The notes: generated from the sequence alone by a model not told the origin. Counted from the stretch's first letter, positions 9,857-24,090 are shown. The stretch is DNA of 51,984 bases from Comamonadaceae bacterium (GCA_947448325.1 CANFMK010000002.1:1-51984); one strand, 5' to 3'. Numbers and translations are program-made.

Positions 9857-10897
9857 TCAGTGCGCGTACCGCGCTGCCATGGCTTCCAGCGGGACCGGCT
9901 TGATGCGGCTGGCTTGGCCGGCGCAGCCAAAGGCTTCAAAACGGGCCTGGCAGATGCCTTGCGCGGCTTTGCGGGCGACGGCCAGGGCCTTGCGTGGGTC
10001 GAACTCGGTGGGTTGCTGCGCCAGCAGCTGGCGCATGGCACCGGTCATGGCCAGGCGGATATCGGTGTCGATGTTGACCTTGCGCACGCCGCTTTGAATG
10101 CCCCGCACGATCTCTTCGACCGGCACGCCATAGGTTTGTTTGATCTCACCGCCGTATTGGCGAATGATCGCCAGCCACTCTTGCGGCACGCTGGAGCTGC
10201 CGTGCATCACCAGGTGCGTGTTGGGAATGGCCCCATGGATGGCGGCGATGCGGTCGATCGCCAAAATATCGCCAGTGGGTGGACGGGTGAATTTGTAGGC
10301 GCCGTGGCTGGTGCCAATGGCGATGGCCAATGCGTCGACACCGGTCTGGGCCACAAAGTCTTTGGCCTGGAGCGGGTCAGTGAGCATCTGGTCATGGCTG
10401 AGCTGACCTTCGGCCCCGACCCCGTCCTCTTCACCGGCTTCGCCCGTCTCCAGCGAGCCCAGACAGCCCAGATCGCCCTCGACCGACACGCCCACGGGGT
10501 GGGCCATCTCACACACCCGCTGCGTGACGGCGACGTTGTACTCGTAGCTGGCGGGCGTCTTGGCGTCTTGCATGAGCGAGCCGTCCATCATCACGCTGGG
10601 AAACCCAGAACGGATCGATTGCTGGCATTGCGCTGGCGAGGCGCCATGATCTTGGTGCAGTACCACCGCAATGTCGGGGTGGGTCTCGATGGCGGCCAGC
10701 ACCAAGTGACGCAAATAGGCCTCTCCCGCGTATTTGCGTGCCCCGGCCGAGGCTTGCAAAATCACCGGGCTGTCGGTGGCCTGAGCGGCCTCCATGATGG
10801 CCTGCACCTGTTCGAGGTTGTTGACATTGAAGGCTGGTACGCCGTAGCCGTGTTCGGCGGCATGATCCAGCACTTGGCGAAGAGCAACGAGGGCCAT
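9857..10897 (-). CDS. cbbA: Class II fructose-bisphosphate aldolase (Calvin cycle)
   Basis: A 346-residue zinc-dependent aldolase that condenses dihydroxyacetone phosphate with glyceraldehyde 3-phosphate, or with erythrose 4-phosphate in the Calvin cycle. The zinc-binding HQDHG motif and the family signatures [25 protein letters not shown] and [17 protein letters not shown] are all present, and the length is normal. The ATG at 10897 has AAGGA upstream. It is the last gene of the cbb operon, separated from cbbG by 60 bp. It may also serve as the glycolytic aldolase if no other copy exists. Confidence 0.95.
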   Translation of the reverse strand: MALVALRQVLDHAAEHGYGVPAFNVNNLEQVQAIMEAAQATDSPVILQASAGARKYAGEAYLRHLVLAAIETHPDIAVVLHQDHGASPAQCQQSIRSGFPSVMMDGSLMQDAKTPASYEYNVAVTQRVCEMAHPVGVSVEGDLGCLGSLETGEAGEEDGVGAEGQLSHDQMLTDPLQAKDFVAQTGVDALAIAIGTSHGAYKFTRPPTGDILAIDRIAAIHGAIPNTHLVMHGSSSVPQEWLAIIRQYGGEIKQTYGVPVEEIVRGIQSGVRKVNIDTDIRLAMTGAMRQLLAQQPTEFDPRKALAVARKAAQGICQARFEAFGCAGQASRIKPVPLEAMAARYAH

Positions 10898-10957
10898 GGG
10901 TTTTCCTTGTCAATAAAAAAAGGGAGCTTTTAAGCGCTGAGGCCGATGGCCGCAGAT

Positions 10958-11977
<1,020 letters not shown>

Positions 11978-12640
11978 TTATAACAATTTTGAAAAATCGG
12001 CGATCACGCGGTCCGGCTGGCAGGCCGAGACCGCCTCACCCATGTTGTAGCCATAGGGCAGCAACCAGACCGCGATGCCGGCCTGCCGCGCTGTGGCGGC
12101 ATCGATGGAAGAATCGCCGACAAACAGCGCATGCGCTTTGTCGACGTTCCACAAGCGCAGGCCATGCAGCACCCCGACCGGGTCTGGTTTTTTGGTCGAA
12201 AACGTGTCGCCACTGACCACCAGGTCAAAAGCGTTGCGCAGTTGATGGGCCTGCAGCACGGTGTCGGTGTAGCGGCCTTCTTTGTTGGTCACCACCGCCA
12301 GGCGGCACCCGCTTTCGCGCAAACGGCTCAGCGTGTCCCGCACATGCGGGTACAGCGTGCTGCGGGTGCCACAACGCTGTTGATAATGGCGGTCAAAGAT
12401 GGGTAAGGCGTCGCGCAAAATCCCACCCTGGCGCACCTGCGCTTGGCTTTGACCACTCACTTGGGCCAGCGCTTGAATCAGCAGTTCGCGCGTGCCGTGA
12501 CCGATCCAGCGGTCAACGTCGCGCTGCAAGACCGCAGGCCAGTCAAAGTAGCGCAGTGTGTCGTTGACGGCGTCGGCAATTTCGGGGGCGGTCTCGACCA
12601 GCGTGCCGTCGAGGTCGAAAAATATGGCTTTCCAAGGCAT
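11978..12640 (-). CDS. cbbZ: Phosphoglycolate phosphatase (HAD family)
   Basis: A 220-residue HAD phosphatase that removes phosphate from 2-phosphoglycolate, the product of RuBisCO oxygenation. HAD motif I FFDLDGTLVE (Asp9 nucleophile, Asp11), motif II VVTNK, the motif III lysine in STKKPDP and motif IV FVGDSSIDA are present. The ATG at 12640 is preceded by GAGGG at good spacing; a TTG 15 bases upstream is less likely. It lies 11 bp after cbbP and 15 bp before cbbG. Confidence 0.9.
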   Translation of the reverse strand: MPWKAIFFDLDGTLVETAPEIADAVNDTLRYFDWPAVLQRDVDRWIGHGTRELLIQALAQVSGQSQAQVRQGGILRDALPIFDRHYQQRCGTRSTLYPHVRDTLSRLRESGCRLAVVTNKEGRYTDTVLQAHQLRNAFDLVVSGDTFSTKKPDPVGVLHGLRLWNVDKAHALFVGDSSIDAATARQAGIAVWLLPYGYNMGEAVSACQPDRVIADFSKLL

Positions 12641-12651
12641 GCGCTGCGCCC

Positions 12652-13536
12652 TCAACCGAAACCCATGGCGCGCTTTTTACGCTCCATCATGCGCCAGACA
12701 AAGGGCGTGAAGATCAGTTGCATGGCCAACTCCATCTTGCCGCCGGGCACCACGATGGTGTTGGCCCGGCTCATCCAGGCGTTTTGGATCATGCTCAGCA
12801 GGTACTGGAAGTCGATGCCCTTGGGGTTGGCAAAGCGGATCACCACCACGCTCTCGTCCGCGCTGGGGATGTCGCGCGCAATGAAGGGGTTGGAGGTGTC
12901 GACCAAGGGCACGCGCTGGAAGTTGACATGGGTGTGGGCAAACTGCGGCACGATGAAATTCACATAGTCGGGCATGCGGCGCAAGATGGTGTCGGTGACC
13001 GCCTCGGTGCTGTAGCCGCGCTGGTTTTGGTCTCGCCAGAGTTTTTGGATCCACTCCAGATTGATGACCGGCACCACACCGACACGCAGGTCGGGGTATT
13101 GCGCAATATTGTGCTCGGCTGTGACCACCGCGCCATGCAAGCCTTCGTAGAACAGCATGTCGGTGTCTGCTGGCAAAGCCTCCCAAGGGGTGAAGGTGCC
13201 AGGCGCTTGTTGGTAAGGCGCGGCCTCTTGCGCGTTGTGCAGGTATTTGCGCGATTGGCCTTGCCCGGTTTCGCTGTAGGTGCGAAACAGGTTCTCGATC
13301 TCGCCAAACAGGTTGTTTTCAGCGCTGAAATGGCTGAAGTGGTGGTTGCCGTCTTGCTCGGCCGTGGCCGCACGGCCTTTCATTTCTTGGCGGTCATAGC
13401 GGTGGAAACTGTCGCCCTCGATGATGGCGGCTTTCACACCTTCGCGGCGAAAGATGTTGGTGAAGGTGCGTGTGACCGTGCTGGTGCCTGCACCGGACGA
13501 GCCGGTGATGGCGATGATGGGATGGCGCTCGGACAT
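12652..13536 (-). CDS. cbbP: Phosphoribulokinase
   Basis: A 294-residue kinase making ribulose 1,5-bisphosphate from ribulose 5-phosphate and ATP, the step that with RuBisCO defines the Calvin cycle. The P-loop GSSGAGTS (residues 12-19), the substrate-binding GDSFHRYDR and LFYEGLHG motifs, and the bacterial-type length (about 290) identify it as the proteobacterial class. It lies 39 bp after cbbF. NADH is the usual allosteric activator in this class; this is family knowledge, not visible here. Confidence 0.96.
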   Translation of the reverse strand: MSERHPIIAITGSSGAGTSTVTRTFTNIFRREGVKAAIIEGDSFHRYDRQEMKGRAATAEQDGNHHFSHFSAENNLFGEIENLFRTYSETGQGQSRKYLHNAQEAAPYQQAPGTFTPWEALPADTDMLFYEGLHGAVVTAEHNIAQYPDLRVGVVPVINLEWIQKLWRDQNQRGYSTEAVTDTILRRMPDYVNFIVPQFAHTHVNFQRVPLVDTSNPFIARDIPSADESVVVIRFANPKGIDFQYLLSMIQNAWMSRANTIVVPGGKMELAMQLIFTPFVWRMMERKKRAMGFG

Positions 13537-13575
13537 GGGCTGTCTCCTGAAATAGAAATGGGGGCTTCGCGTGCC

Positions 13576-14673
13576 TCAGTCGCGAAACAGGCTGCGCTCG
13601 GCAAACAAGGGGGTTTCATCCCTGAAGCTCACGGGCTCTGCGTGGTAACGCTCGATGCGCTCGACCTCGTTGCGTGAACCAAATACCAGTGCGATGCGCT
13701 GGTGCAATTCCTGCGGTTGCACAGTGAGCATCGGCGCCCGCCCGGTGCTGGCCCGCCCGCCCGCTTGTTCCATGATCATGCCCACCGGATTGGCCTCATA
13801 GAGCAGGCGCAGTCGGCCGGCCTTGCCCAGGTCTTTGGTGTCGCGCGGGTACATGAAGACGCCTCCACGCATCAGGATGCGGTGCGCCTCGGCCACCATG
13901 GAGGCGATCCAGCGCATATTGAAGTCTTTGCCGCGAGGACCGGTCCTGCCGGCCAAGCATTCGTCCACATAACGCTTGACCGGCGCTTCCCAGAAACGGG
14001 CGTTGGAGGCGTTGATGGCAAATTCCTGCGTATCGGCGGGCACTTGCAGGTCGGGGTGGGTGAGCATGAATTCGCCCATCACCGGGTCCAGGGTAAAGCC
14101 GTTGACCCCGGTGCCCACCGTCAGCACCAGCATGGTGGTGGGGCCATACAGCGCATAGCCGGCGGCCACTTGCTGGCAGCCGGGTTGCAGGAAATCGGTT
14201 TCGGTGAGATCGGCACCGCCTTGCACATGGGCGGGGGCGCGCAGCACGCTGAAAATGCTGCCCACCGAAACGTTGACATCGATGTTGGACGAACCGTCCA
14301 GCGGATCAAACACCAGCAGGTATTTGCCTTTGGGCAAATGCGAGGGAATCGGGTACGGGTGCGTCATCTCTTCAGACGCCATGCCCGCCAGATGCCCGCC
14401 CCACTCGTTCATGCGGATGAACAAATCGTTGCTGAGCACATCGAGTTTTTTTTGCGTTTCGCCTTGTACATTGACGCTGGCACCGCCCTCATCGGGGTGG
14501 TTGCCCAGCAGATCGGCCAGGGCACCATAGGCCACAGATTTGGCAATCGCTTTGCAGGCCAAGGCCACGTCCAATATCAAGGCATTGAAGTTGCCGCTGG
14601 CGTCGGGGTAGCGGCGGCGCTGCTCGATCAGAAACTGGGTGAGTGTGGTCGATGTGCGGGGAGTAAGCGTCAT
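13576..14673 (-). CDS. cbbF: Class I fructose-1,6-bisphosphatase
   Basis: A 365-residue FBPase hydrolysing fructose 1,6-bisphosphate, and in autotrophs often sedoheptulose 1,7-bisphosphate. The metal-binding signature [17 protein letters not shown] is present, and [16 protein letters not shown] near the C-terminus fits class I enzymes. The start ATG at 14673 (MTLTPRTS) follows a GGAGA. It sits between cbbY and cbbP with 19 and 39 bp gaps. Confidence 0.95.
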   Translation of the reverse strand: MTLTPRTSTTLTQFLIEQRRRYPDASGNFNALILDVALACKAIAKSVAYGALADLLGNHPDEGGASVNVQGETQKKLDVLSNDLFIRMNEWGGHLAGMASEEMTHPYPIPSHLPKGKYLLVFDPLDGSSNIDVNVSVGSIFSVLRAPAHVQGGADLTETDFLQPGCQQVAAGYALYGPTTMLVLTVGTGVNGFTLDPVMGEFMLTHPDLQVPADTQEFAINASNARFWEAPVKRYVDECLAGRTGPRGKDFNMRWIASMVAEAHRILMRGGVFMYPRDTKDLGKAGRLRLLYEANPVGMIMEQAGGRASTGRAPMLTVQPQELHQRIALVFGSRNEVERIERYHAEPVSFRDETPLFAERSLFRD

Positions 14674-14692
14674 CCAAATCTCCGATGTTTTT

Positions 14693-15415
14693 TCAGGCGG
14701 CGCTGAGTGCTTGGTGATGCCATTCGCGCAGCTCTGGCAGGCCAATGCCTTCCAGGTTGGGCAGGACGCGCAGCGCACCCCTGAAGTCGTGGTGTGCGGT
14801 AAAAGAATTGACCGTGATCACCGTGGGCAAACCGGCCTTACGCGCCGCCTTCAAACCATTGGCCGAATCTTCCAACACCAGACAAGCTGAGGCCGGCAAG
14901 CCCAACCGAGCCAAAGTTTGCCGGTACACCATGGGATCGGGTTTTTTGCGTGGCGCGGTCGAGGCGTCTTCAATCACCGCAAAGCGCATGCGCCAGTCAG
15001 GGCCGATGGTGCGTTGGAGCAAGCTGGCAATGTTGACGGGCGAGGTGGTGGTGGCAATGGCCAATGCCAGACTGTCTTGGGCAGCGGCATGGATCAAGTT
15101 CAACACCCCTGGCCGCAGTTGGACCAGGCCGTCTTGCACGGCTTGCTCATAGGCGGCTGTTTTGATGTCATGGATGCGGCCAATCGTCTGCTCTACAGCC
15201 CCACCATAAATGCCCTTTGGCAGATCACCCCGGCTTTCCCAGTAGGCGCGGATGCGCTCCTTGCCACCAGACACTTCCAGCAGCTTGGTGTACAGCGGCA
15301 CATCCCAGTGCCAGTCCAGGTCGACTTGCGCGAATGCGTGGTTGAAGGCGCTCAGGTGCGCCATCTCGGTGTCGGCCAGGGTGCCGTCGACATCCAAAAT
15401 CAAGGCATGCAACAT
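14693..15415 (-). CDS. cbbY: CbbY, xylulose-1,5-bisphosphate phosphatase (HAD family)
   Basis: A 240-residue HAD phosphatase. Motif [14 protein letters not shown] (Asp8, Asp10), motif [10 protein letters not shown], the lysines in APRKKPDP and motif [14 protein letters not shown] are all seen. CbbY proteins of red-type RuBisCO systems degrade xylulose 1,5-bisphosphate, an inhibitory misfire product of RuBisCO. Its place directly after cbbX, the RuBisCO activase gene, fits this metabolite-repair role. Confidence 0.93.
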   Translation of the reverse strand: MLHALILDVDGTLADTEMAHLSAFNHAFAQVDLDWHWDVPLYTKLLEVSGGKERIRAYWESRGDLPKGIYGGAVEQTIGRIHDIKTAAYEQAVQDGLVQLRPGVLNLIHAAAQDSLALAIATTTSPVNIASLLQRTIGPDWRMRFAVIEDASTAPRKKPDPMVYRQTLARLGLPASACLVLEDSANGLKAARKAGLPTVITVNSFTAHHDFRGALRVLPNLEGIGLPELREWHHQALSAA

Positions 15416-15434
15416 GGGTGATTCCTTGGGTTAT

Positions 15435-16436
15435 TCAAGCTGCACTGGCCGCTGCAAACAAGCGGCTGGCGCGGATGTCCGCCGCACTCAGGGTGCTCAA
15501 GTCTTGCGCGCTGTGCTCTACCTCGGCTTGGTTGAACAAGCGACTGGCCTGGCGCAGCCGGGCGCGGTCGAGCGCATTGCGCACGCTGCGGGCGTTGGCA
15601 AAGTGAGGCTCGCGCATGCGCAGTTGCAAATAGGCCTCAAAGCACGTGCGGGCATCCTCGATGGCCGCGCCATCGCCCGGCTCAAACCGGTAATGGAGTT
15701 CGACCAACATCTGCTGGGCAATGCGCAGCAGCTCGGGCACGCTGTAGTCCGGAAAATCCAGATGGTGGGCGATGCGGCTGCTCAGGCCCGGGTTGGAAGA
15801 AAAGAAAGTGTCCATGCGGTCCTTGTAACCCGCCAGAATCACCACCAAATCGTCGCGCTGATTTTCCATCACCTGCAGCAAAATCTCGATCGCCTCTTGC
15901 CCATAGTCGCGCTCGTTCTCTGGGCGGTACAGGTAGTAGGCCTCGTCGATGAAGAGCACGCCGCCCATGGCTTTCTTCAGCACTTCTTTGGTCTTGGGTG
16001 CGGTGTGGCCGATGTACTGGCCCACCAGGTCGTCGCGCGTCACCGCCACGAGATGGCCTTTGCGCACATAGCCCAGTTGATGCAGAATTTGCGCCATGCG
16101 CAGCGCCACCGTGGTCTTGCCAGTGCCCGGATTGCCGCTGAAGCACATGTGCAGACTGGGCGCCTGCGCTGTCAGCCCCCGGTTCTTGCGCAGACGGTCG
16201 ATCACCAGCAAGGCGGCGATGTCGCGCACTCGCTGCTTGACGGGCGCCAATCCCACCAAACCTTGGTCCAGTTCGGTCAGCACGCTTTGCACCTGTGAGT
16301 CGGCCAGCACCTGGGCCACGGTGTGCGCTCCAGCGGCGAGCTCGTGCACCCCCGCAATGGGTTGCGCGGTGGCCCCATCGGTGCGCGCAACAGAGCTTGC
16401 GGGTGCGCTGGAGGTCTGTCCGGGGATGTTGTACAT
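15435..16436 (-). CDS. cbbX: Red-type RuBisCO activase CbbX
   Basis: A 333-residue AAA+ ATPase that frees red-type RuBisCO from bound inhibitory sugar phosphates by pulling on the large-subunit C-terminus. Walker A GNPGTGKT (residues 101-108), Walker [13 protein letters not shown], and sensor/arginine-finger elements ([18 protein letters not shown]) are present. The start at 16436 (MYNIPGQ) gives the usual start-to-Walker distance plus a ~30-residue low-complexity N-terminus. It is 19 bp downstream of cbbS, which is the standard order for form IC RuBisCO. Confidence 0.95.
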   Translation of the reverse strand: MYNIPGQTSSAPASSVARTDGATAQPIAGVHELAAGAHTVAQVLADSQVQSVLTELDQGLVGLAPVKQRVRDIAALLVIDRLRKNRGLTAQAPSLHMCFSGNPGTGKTTVALRMAQILHQLGYVRKGHLVAVTRDDLVGQYIGHTAPKTKEVLKKAMGGVLFIDEAYYLYRPENERDYGQEAIEILLQVMENQRDDLVVILAGYKDRMDTFFSSNPGLSSRIAHHLDFPDYSVPELLRIAQQMLVELHYRFEPGDGAAIEDARTCFEAYLQLRMREPHFANARSVRNALDRARLRQASRLFNQAEVEHSAQDLSTLSAADIRASRLFAAASAA

Positions 16437-16455
16437 GGCGCTGACCTGCGGTTTA

Positions 16456-16890
16456 TCAGTAACGCTCGCCTTCGGGCTTGTCGGTGGCGTAGCTGTGCAC
16501 GGTGTAGCGCATCGTGCGGTTGTGCCATTCCTGCCGCGCCAGACCAAAGCCGGGTTCTTTGCTGGGTCGGTTGACGATGAAGCTCATGGTGATGGACTCC
16601 ACGCCACGGGTGGAGTCGAACGCCATCAGGCGGATGTAGTGCTGCGGGAAAGTTTGGCGGCACTGGGCCAGCTCGACCATCACGCCGGCAGCGTCTTGAA
16701 GATCGAACATCGGCATGCCGTACATCTCCCAGTAGGTGTTGCGCGGGTGCGGGTCGTCGGTGTACTCTACGCTCCAGGCGTAGCCTTTTTTCAGGCCGTA
16801 TTCGATCTGCAGGCGAATTTCGTCGTCGCTGAGTTCGGGCAGAAAGCTGAATTGGCCTTGCGTGATGCGGCCGGTGGGGTTGGTCATCAT
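16456..16890 (-). CDS. cbbS: RuBisCO small subunit, form I red type
   Basis: A 144-residue small subunit. The N-terminal motif [17 protein letters not shown] and the catalytic-interface region [32 protein letters not shown] are diagnostic. The C-terminal extension after [14 protein letters not shown] is the red-type beta-hairpin tail that shapes hexadecamer assembly. The first of two adjacent ATGs (16890) has GGAGA seven bases upstream and was chosen. It lies 25 bp after cbbL. Confidence 0.95.
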   Translation of the reverse strand: MMTNPTGRITQGQFSFLPELSDDEIRLQIEYGLKKGYAWSVEYTDDPHPRNTYWEMYGMPMFDLQDAAGVMVELAQCRQTFPQHYIRLMAFDSTRGVESITMSFIVNRPSKEPGFGLARQEWHNRTMRYTVHSYATDKPEGERY

Positions 16891-16915
16891 GGTGGGTTCT
16901 CCGGGTAAGGGCTGA

Positions 16916-19442
<2,527 letters not shown>

Positions 19443-19666
19443 GTGTTGAAAATTTAATTTTCAATGTGTCGACATATGAATTGAACCAATTGGCACCGCC
19501 AGACTTGGCAACAGCTGATCCGCTCAGCACATGACAATTTAAATTGCGCAGCTTAGAAGACTCCCTTTGCCTGCAAGAGCAGGGATGTGGCGGTTGATCT
19601 CTGAATACAAAAAAACTAATTTCAAGCTGGCTCAAGTAAGTCGCGTTCCGACCGATTCAATTGTTG
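19443..19666. other. Intergenic stretch after cbbR
   Basis: About 220 bp without a gene. It starts with a palindrome TTGAAAATT-T-AATTTTCAA (19446-19464), which could act as a weak terminator for cbbR. It is AT-rich near 19600-19620. No clear promoter or ribosome-binding site is seen for the next gene. Confidence 0.5.
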
Positions 19667-22600
19667 ATGAGCCTCGTTCAAAGCGTCACAGCCAGTTCTA
19701 ACTATTACCAGCAGAGCAGTGTCTCGTCTGCGGTGACGGTTGCTGCCGTGTTTTCAGCCATCAAACTCAACCCTCGAGCTAAGTTTGACATCGTTGATAC
19801 GGCCGAAAACATCGAAAAGAATCTGGATGAGTTGAAAAAGGTTGTCAATAACGTCAAGTCGATCGGCTTGGATGGCGCTTCGAGCGGCGTGGTCCATCTC
19901 ACGGGCAAGCAATTAACGACCCAAGGGGTCTTGACGCTGCTGAACAAAAAAACCCAATCAGGTTCAGATAACGGTATCACCCTGAGCGTTTCTGATGCCT
20001 TGGCCAAAGACGTATTGGCCATCAATTCGAACTCCAACTACGCTAAGGTGAGTCAATATTCCATCAATGACTCCGCCAAAAACATTGCATTGAAATTAAG
20101 CAACCTGAAGACAAGCGGGTCTAAGTTGCAGGAAATCAGGCTGACTGATTCAACCGCGCCTGTCAAAGTGACCTTTGACCAATACACTGCCAATAATGAT
20201 GTATTGCTCAAAATGCGGGGTACTTATGGACTGGATGTGTCCGCAGCAACCGCAGAAGAAGCTTTGACTTTGGCCGGGGATGCTCACGTCAGTTCTGTGA
20301 GCATCCTTGACCACTCGCAAGCGATTGCGGATCACTTAGATGCCCTTCAATCAGACCTGGGCCTCAAAGTCAAAGCCTTGGCGAGCGATGACAACGCCAT
20401 CTTGAAGGTCAATGCCAGTCAACTTAATACGGACCAGGCCGTTATCGGAAAGCTTTACAAAGGTTATCAGTTGGCGGTTTTCAATGTGGACTCGATGTCC
20501 GCCATGAGTCTGAAGTCGAATAAAAAAATAGTCACCATGGACATTGTCGATTCGGCCGCCAATGTGTCCAAAAACCTGGTTTTGTTAGATCGCCTGGGCA
20601 GTCAGATCCATTCTGTGCGCTTGACAGATGCCGATCCGGCGGCCAATCCTTTGACCATGTCGTCCCTTGATTATTTAAGCCACGGCACAGTATTGAGCAA
20701 AGTCATCAGTACGACCTATACGCAAGGTGTCGCAGATCAGCAGCAGTCATCAACACCAGCATCAGCGAACAATATTTACAACCTCAATATTGTGGGCGCC
20801 AGTGCGGTGGATGCGCAAGTCATTCAAAATGACGCGCACATTCAGTCCATAGCGGTCACAGACAGCAGTTCGGCCATATCGGTGAATTTGGACGACTTGA
20901 GTTCGAACATCAAGGTGACGAGCATCAGCCAAACGGGGACTCCGACAGCGCTCAATATCACCGCAACGCAGTTGGCGAACATCACCGCTGCACAGTTGGT
21001 AAATGAGCACAATGCTCTGACGCTGTTGGGCAACGAAAACTACATGCTGAATGTGCGTGGCGTCCAAGCCCAAGACGCTTTAGGGCTTTTAGACAATGCC
21101 CATATTGCCAACATATCTGTCAGCGACAGCGCAGATCATCTGTTGGCGCATTTAGACGACTTGGCCCAGTTGGGCAAAAACCTCACCACCATCACTCAAA
21201 CAGACGCGGGACAATCGCTGAGTTTGACCGCTGGCAATTGGACTTCGCACATTGGCGTATTGTCAAAAATCGTGGGTGGTTATGGTGTGGACTTGACGGC
21301 CGTGAGCGCAACCCAGGCCATCAGTATGGCGCCCGATTTGCGCGTGCGAAGCTTGACCGTGTCGGACTCGGGCGCAGCCATCTCCGCCAACTTGGATGCC
21401 TTGATGGGTTTAGGGACCAAGTTGACGGCTATCAACCAGTCCGATTCCACGTCGATTCAAGTCACAGGCAGGCAATTCGATGCCTATGCGGCCAGTGCAC
21501 TGGTGAAGTTGGGGACCGATTACAAGTTGTCGGTCAGCAATGCCAAGGCCAATCAAATTCAGACCGTGGCCGCCAACACGCATGTCACAGACGTTCAGGT
21601 GGCAGACACCGTCAGCAACGTCGGTGCGCAACTGTCAGCGCTTCAAACCACTGTGACCGCAACGTCAGCACCTCAAATTCAAGTGAATTTGCTGGGTCAA
21701 CCCAGCTCCTTCACTCTGACAAAAACACAATTGGGTGATTACGCGGATGCACTGGGCGCCATCAATGGCAATTACACCGTCAAGGCGATCGATGTGGCGC
21801 TGAGTGAAATCAGCGATGTGGCGGCCAATGCACATGTGGTGAGCATGGATGTGAAAGCCGCGGCATCAGACTTGTCTGATCCTGCCCAGCTGAGCGATTT
21901 GAGCGCGCTGGGCACCAAATTGAGCCGCATTGTGCAGACCGATGCGGGTACCGCCTTGTCCATGTCGGTCTCGAATTGGTCAGCCAACCTGGGGGTGTTG
22001 GAAAAAATCAAAGGCTATACCGTGGCCTTGAGTCAAGCCCGTGTGGCCAGTGGCTTGAATTTACTGACCAAACCGCATGTCAGTTCGATCAGCGTGAGCG
22101 ACTCGGCGAGCCAAATTTCCGGAAATTTTGGCAAGCTCATGGCTTTGGGTAAATCCTTGGATGGCATTACGCAAACAGATGCAGAGCATTTGAAATTGTC
22201 CATGTCGCAATGGAATGCATCAGGCGCTGCGCCCACATTGGCCAAATTGACAGGAAACTTCCTGGTCGATCTCAATGGTGCCTCGGCAGATCAGGCACAA
22301 AGCTTCGTGACCACGCCAAATCAGCACATCTCAACGATCTCTGTCACTGACACGGCAGCTAATTTCAATGTGCAACTCGATGCGCTCGCAGCCAACTCCA
22401 AAGTGTCGTCGCTGCAGTTGTCTGACCCTGCAACGCCCATCAGCATGACCATGCAACAGTTCAGCGATGACTCGGCATTGTTAGCGAAGTTCACAGGGGG
22501 TTACGGGTTTGCCGTGACCCAAGTCACGACCGCCGATGCAGGTCAGGTTTTTGCAAATGGGCATGTGGTCAGTGCCGAAGTGCAAGGCACAGCGAGCCAA

Positions 22601-24028
22601 ATCCAAAGCACAGCCACAATGACTGTTTTGCTGCAAAACAGCGCACGCATCAAGTCATTGAAACTCACCGATGCCAATCCGTCTATGAGCTTGGCGTACA
22701 GTGATTTCCAAAAAGAAAAAGCCGTATTGGGCTTGATCAAAACACCTTTCGCCGTGGTCTTGAATCAAATTTCGGCCAACGCGGCCTTGATCGAAGCGCA
22801 AAACGTCCAATTCAATATCAGCAGCCTGAACGTCAAAGACAGTGCGGCCCAAGTGGCAGCCAATCTGGGCGGGTTGAGTAATCTGGGATCTAAATTAGCT
22901 GGCTTGACAACCAGTGAGGCTGCACCTGCTTTGACCGTGACGGCTGCCCAATATGTAGCCCACCAAAATACCTTGGCCAAAATCAACAAGATAGGCGCCA
23001 ACGAGGGTGTTTACACATTGACGGTGACGGGCGCGGACATGACTTTGGCCAGCAACATGGTGAACAACGCCCATGTGCAAAACATAGCGGTCATCGACAA
23101 TGCCAACACCGTCGCCAACCAAATCAATTTATTGCCTAACCAGAAAATTGCATCCGTGAAATTGACGGTTGACGGCTCAGAATTGGGCATCACAGGTTCG
23201 CAATACAGCAACAGCCTGGGCAGTTTCAGCAAAATCAAGAGCCCTTTCAGCTTGAATGTCACCGCCGCTCAACCGCAGCAGGCAGCCGCTTTGCAAGCCG
23301 ATGACAATGTCGGTCGTTTCGCCTTGACCTCTGCCTCTAATGTGGGCTTGGATGTGGCCACATACATCGGCGTCGACTTCCCCACGGTCGTGGCCATGAG
23401 CAAGTTGGAGAGAATTGACTTTACCCAAACCAACGCGCGCGTGGCGTTGACTGTGGCGCAACTGTCCGATGTTCAAGCCAACCAAAGCAAGCTGCATGGT
23501 GATTATGTCTTCGATGTCTCCGGTGTGTCCATGGCCGATTTGAATGACTTCCTGAATACAGATCCAAGCCCAAGCCGCCTGGGCAGTGTGCAGGTGTCAG
23601 ACACCAGCCAAGCTATTTCCACCGGTTGGGATGATCTGCTCAACTTGAGTACAGACGGGCTGGCAGGCTTGACTGTGACGACGCCGCAGACGCCAGTAGC
23701 CATCACATTGGAACAGTACAAGCAATCTGCCACGGCCCTTGCTAAGTTGCCAACCCAGCCTTTGGCTTTGTTAGATGTCGCAGCAGGTCAGGCCACAGAG
23801 GCCTCAGCCTACGCCAATGTGGCAACAGTGTCGATCAAAGGCAGTTCTGCCGAAGTGGCTGCAGAATTTGACAACTTGGTCACTCTGGGCGACCAAATTG
23901 ATGCCATCGACATCACCGACGATGGCCCACTGATGCTCACCCAAGCCCAAGTGGACAACAACCAAGCCACTCTGGACAAAATCAACGGCGGTCATTTCAA
24001 CGTCCTGATCCTGGATCCAGCTACCTAG
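19667..24028 (+). CDS. Large repeat protein, ~17 copies of an ~83-residue module
   Basis: A 1,453-residue protein of unknown function. After ~40 N-terminal residues (MSLVQSVTASSNYYQQSS) the whole chain is degenerate repeats with a consensus like V-x-S-I-S-V-x-D-S-A-x-x-I-x-x-N-L-D-x-L, then LGxKLxxIxQTDA, then LxLTxxQ, then L-x-K-I-x-G-x-Y-x-L-x-V. Clear unit starts include FDIVDTAEN, MDIVDSAAN, ISVSDSADH, ISVSDSASQ and ISVTDTAAN. I saw no cysteine, which is usual for secreted surface proteins. There is no Sec signal peptide, no membrane segment and no glycine-rich calcium nonapeptide; a C-terminal type I secretion signal is possible but not shown. The ATG at 19667 is preceded by TTGTTG and lacks a good Shine-Dalgarno. 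Best guess: an extracellular adhesin-like or matrix protein. Confidence 0.75.
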   Translation: MSLVQSVTASSNYYQQSSVSSAVTVAAVFSAIKLNPRAKFDIVDTAENIEKNLDELKKVVNNVKSIGLDGASSGVVHLTGKQLTTQGVLTLLNKKTQSGSDNGITLSVSDALAKDVLAINSNSNYAKVSQYSINDSAKNIALKLSNLKTSGSKLQEIRLTDSTAPVKVTFDQYTANNDVLLKMRGTYGLDVSAATAEEALTLAGDAHVSSVSILDHSQAIADHLDALQSDLGLKVKALASDDNAILKVNASQLNTDQAVIGKLYKGYQLAVFNVDSMSAMSLKSNKKIVTMDIVDSAANVSKNLVLLDRLGSQIHSVRLTDADPAANPLTMSSLDYLSHGTVLSKVISTTYTQGVADQQQSSTPASANNIYNLNIVGASAVDAQVIQNDAHIQSIAVTDSSSAISVNLDDLSSNIKVTSISQTGTPTALNITATQLANITAAQLVNEHNALTLLGNENYMLNVRGVQAQDALGLLDNAHIANISVSDSADHLLAHLDDLAQLGKNLTTITQTDAGQSLSLTAGNWTSHIGVLSKIVGGYGVDLTAVSATQAISMAPDLRVRSLTVSDSGAAISANLDALMGLGTKLTAINQSDSTSIQVTGRQFDAYAASALVKLGTDYKLSVSNAKANQIQTVAANTHVTDVQVADTVSNVGAQLSALQTTVTATSAPQIQVNLLGQPSSFTLTKTQLGDYADALGAINGNYTVKAIDVALSEISDVAANAHVVSMDVKAAASDLSDPAQLSDLSALGTKLSRIVQTDAGTALSMSVSNWSANLGVLEKIKGYTVALSQARVASGLNLLTKPHVSSISVSDSASQISGNFGKLMALGKSLDGITQTDAEHLKLSMSQWNASGAAPTLAKLTGNFLVDLNGASADQAQSFVTTPNQHISTISVTDTAANFNVQLDALAANSKVSSLQLSDPATPISMTMQQFSDDSALLAKFTGGYGFAVTQVTTADAGQVFANGHVVSAEVQGTASQIQSTATMTVLLQNSARIKSLKLTDANPSMSLAYSDFQKEKAVLGLIKTPFAVVLNQISANAALIEAQNVQFNISSLNVKDSAAQVAANLGGLSNLGSKLAGLTTSEAAPALTVTAAQYVAHQNTLAKINKIGANEGVYTLTVTGADMTLASNMVNNAHVQNIAVIDNANTVANQINLLPNQKIASVKLTVDGSELGITGSQYSNSLGSFSKIKSPFSLNVTAAQPQQAAALQADDNVGRFALTSASNVGLDVATYIGVDFPTVVAMSKLERIDFTQTNARVALTVAQLSDVQANQSKLHGDYVFDVSGVSMADLNDFLNTDPSPSRLGSVQVSDTSQAISTGWDDLLNLSTDGLAGLTVTTPQTPVAITLEQYKQSATALAKLPTQPLALLDVAAGQATEASAYANVATVSIKGSSAEVAAEFDNLVTLGDQIDAIDITDDGPLMLTQAQVDNNQATLDKINGGHFNVLILDPAT

Positions 24029-24062
24029 GCCGTCAACTCGGTGACCTTGACCCTGCTACTGT

Positions 24063-24090
24063 CAACTAAACTGCAGACAGTTTGCAGTTG
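24063..24090 (+). terminator. Hairpin after the large repeat protein
   Basis: CAACT-AAACTG / CAGTTT-GC-AGTTG forms an 11-bp stem with a two-base bulge and a four-base loop, 35 bp after the stop. The T-tract is weak. Confidence 0.4.

Noticed and set aside
9668-10933. 421-codon + strand frame over cbbA
   Set aside because: Antisense to the aldolase, no recognisable domain, no ribosome-binding site.
19443-19666. Riboswitch or small RNA in the leader of the large repeat protein
   Set aside because: Only one A/T palindrome and no conserved riboswitch core could be recognised.
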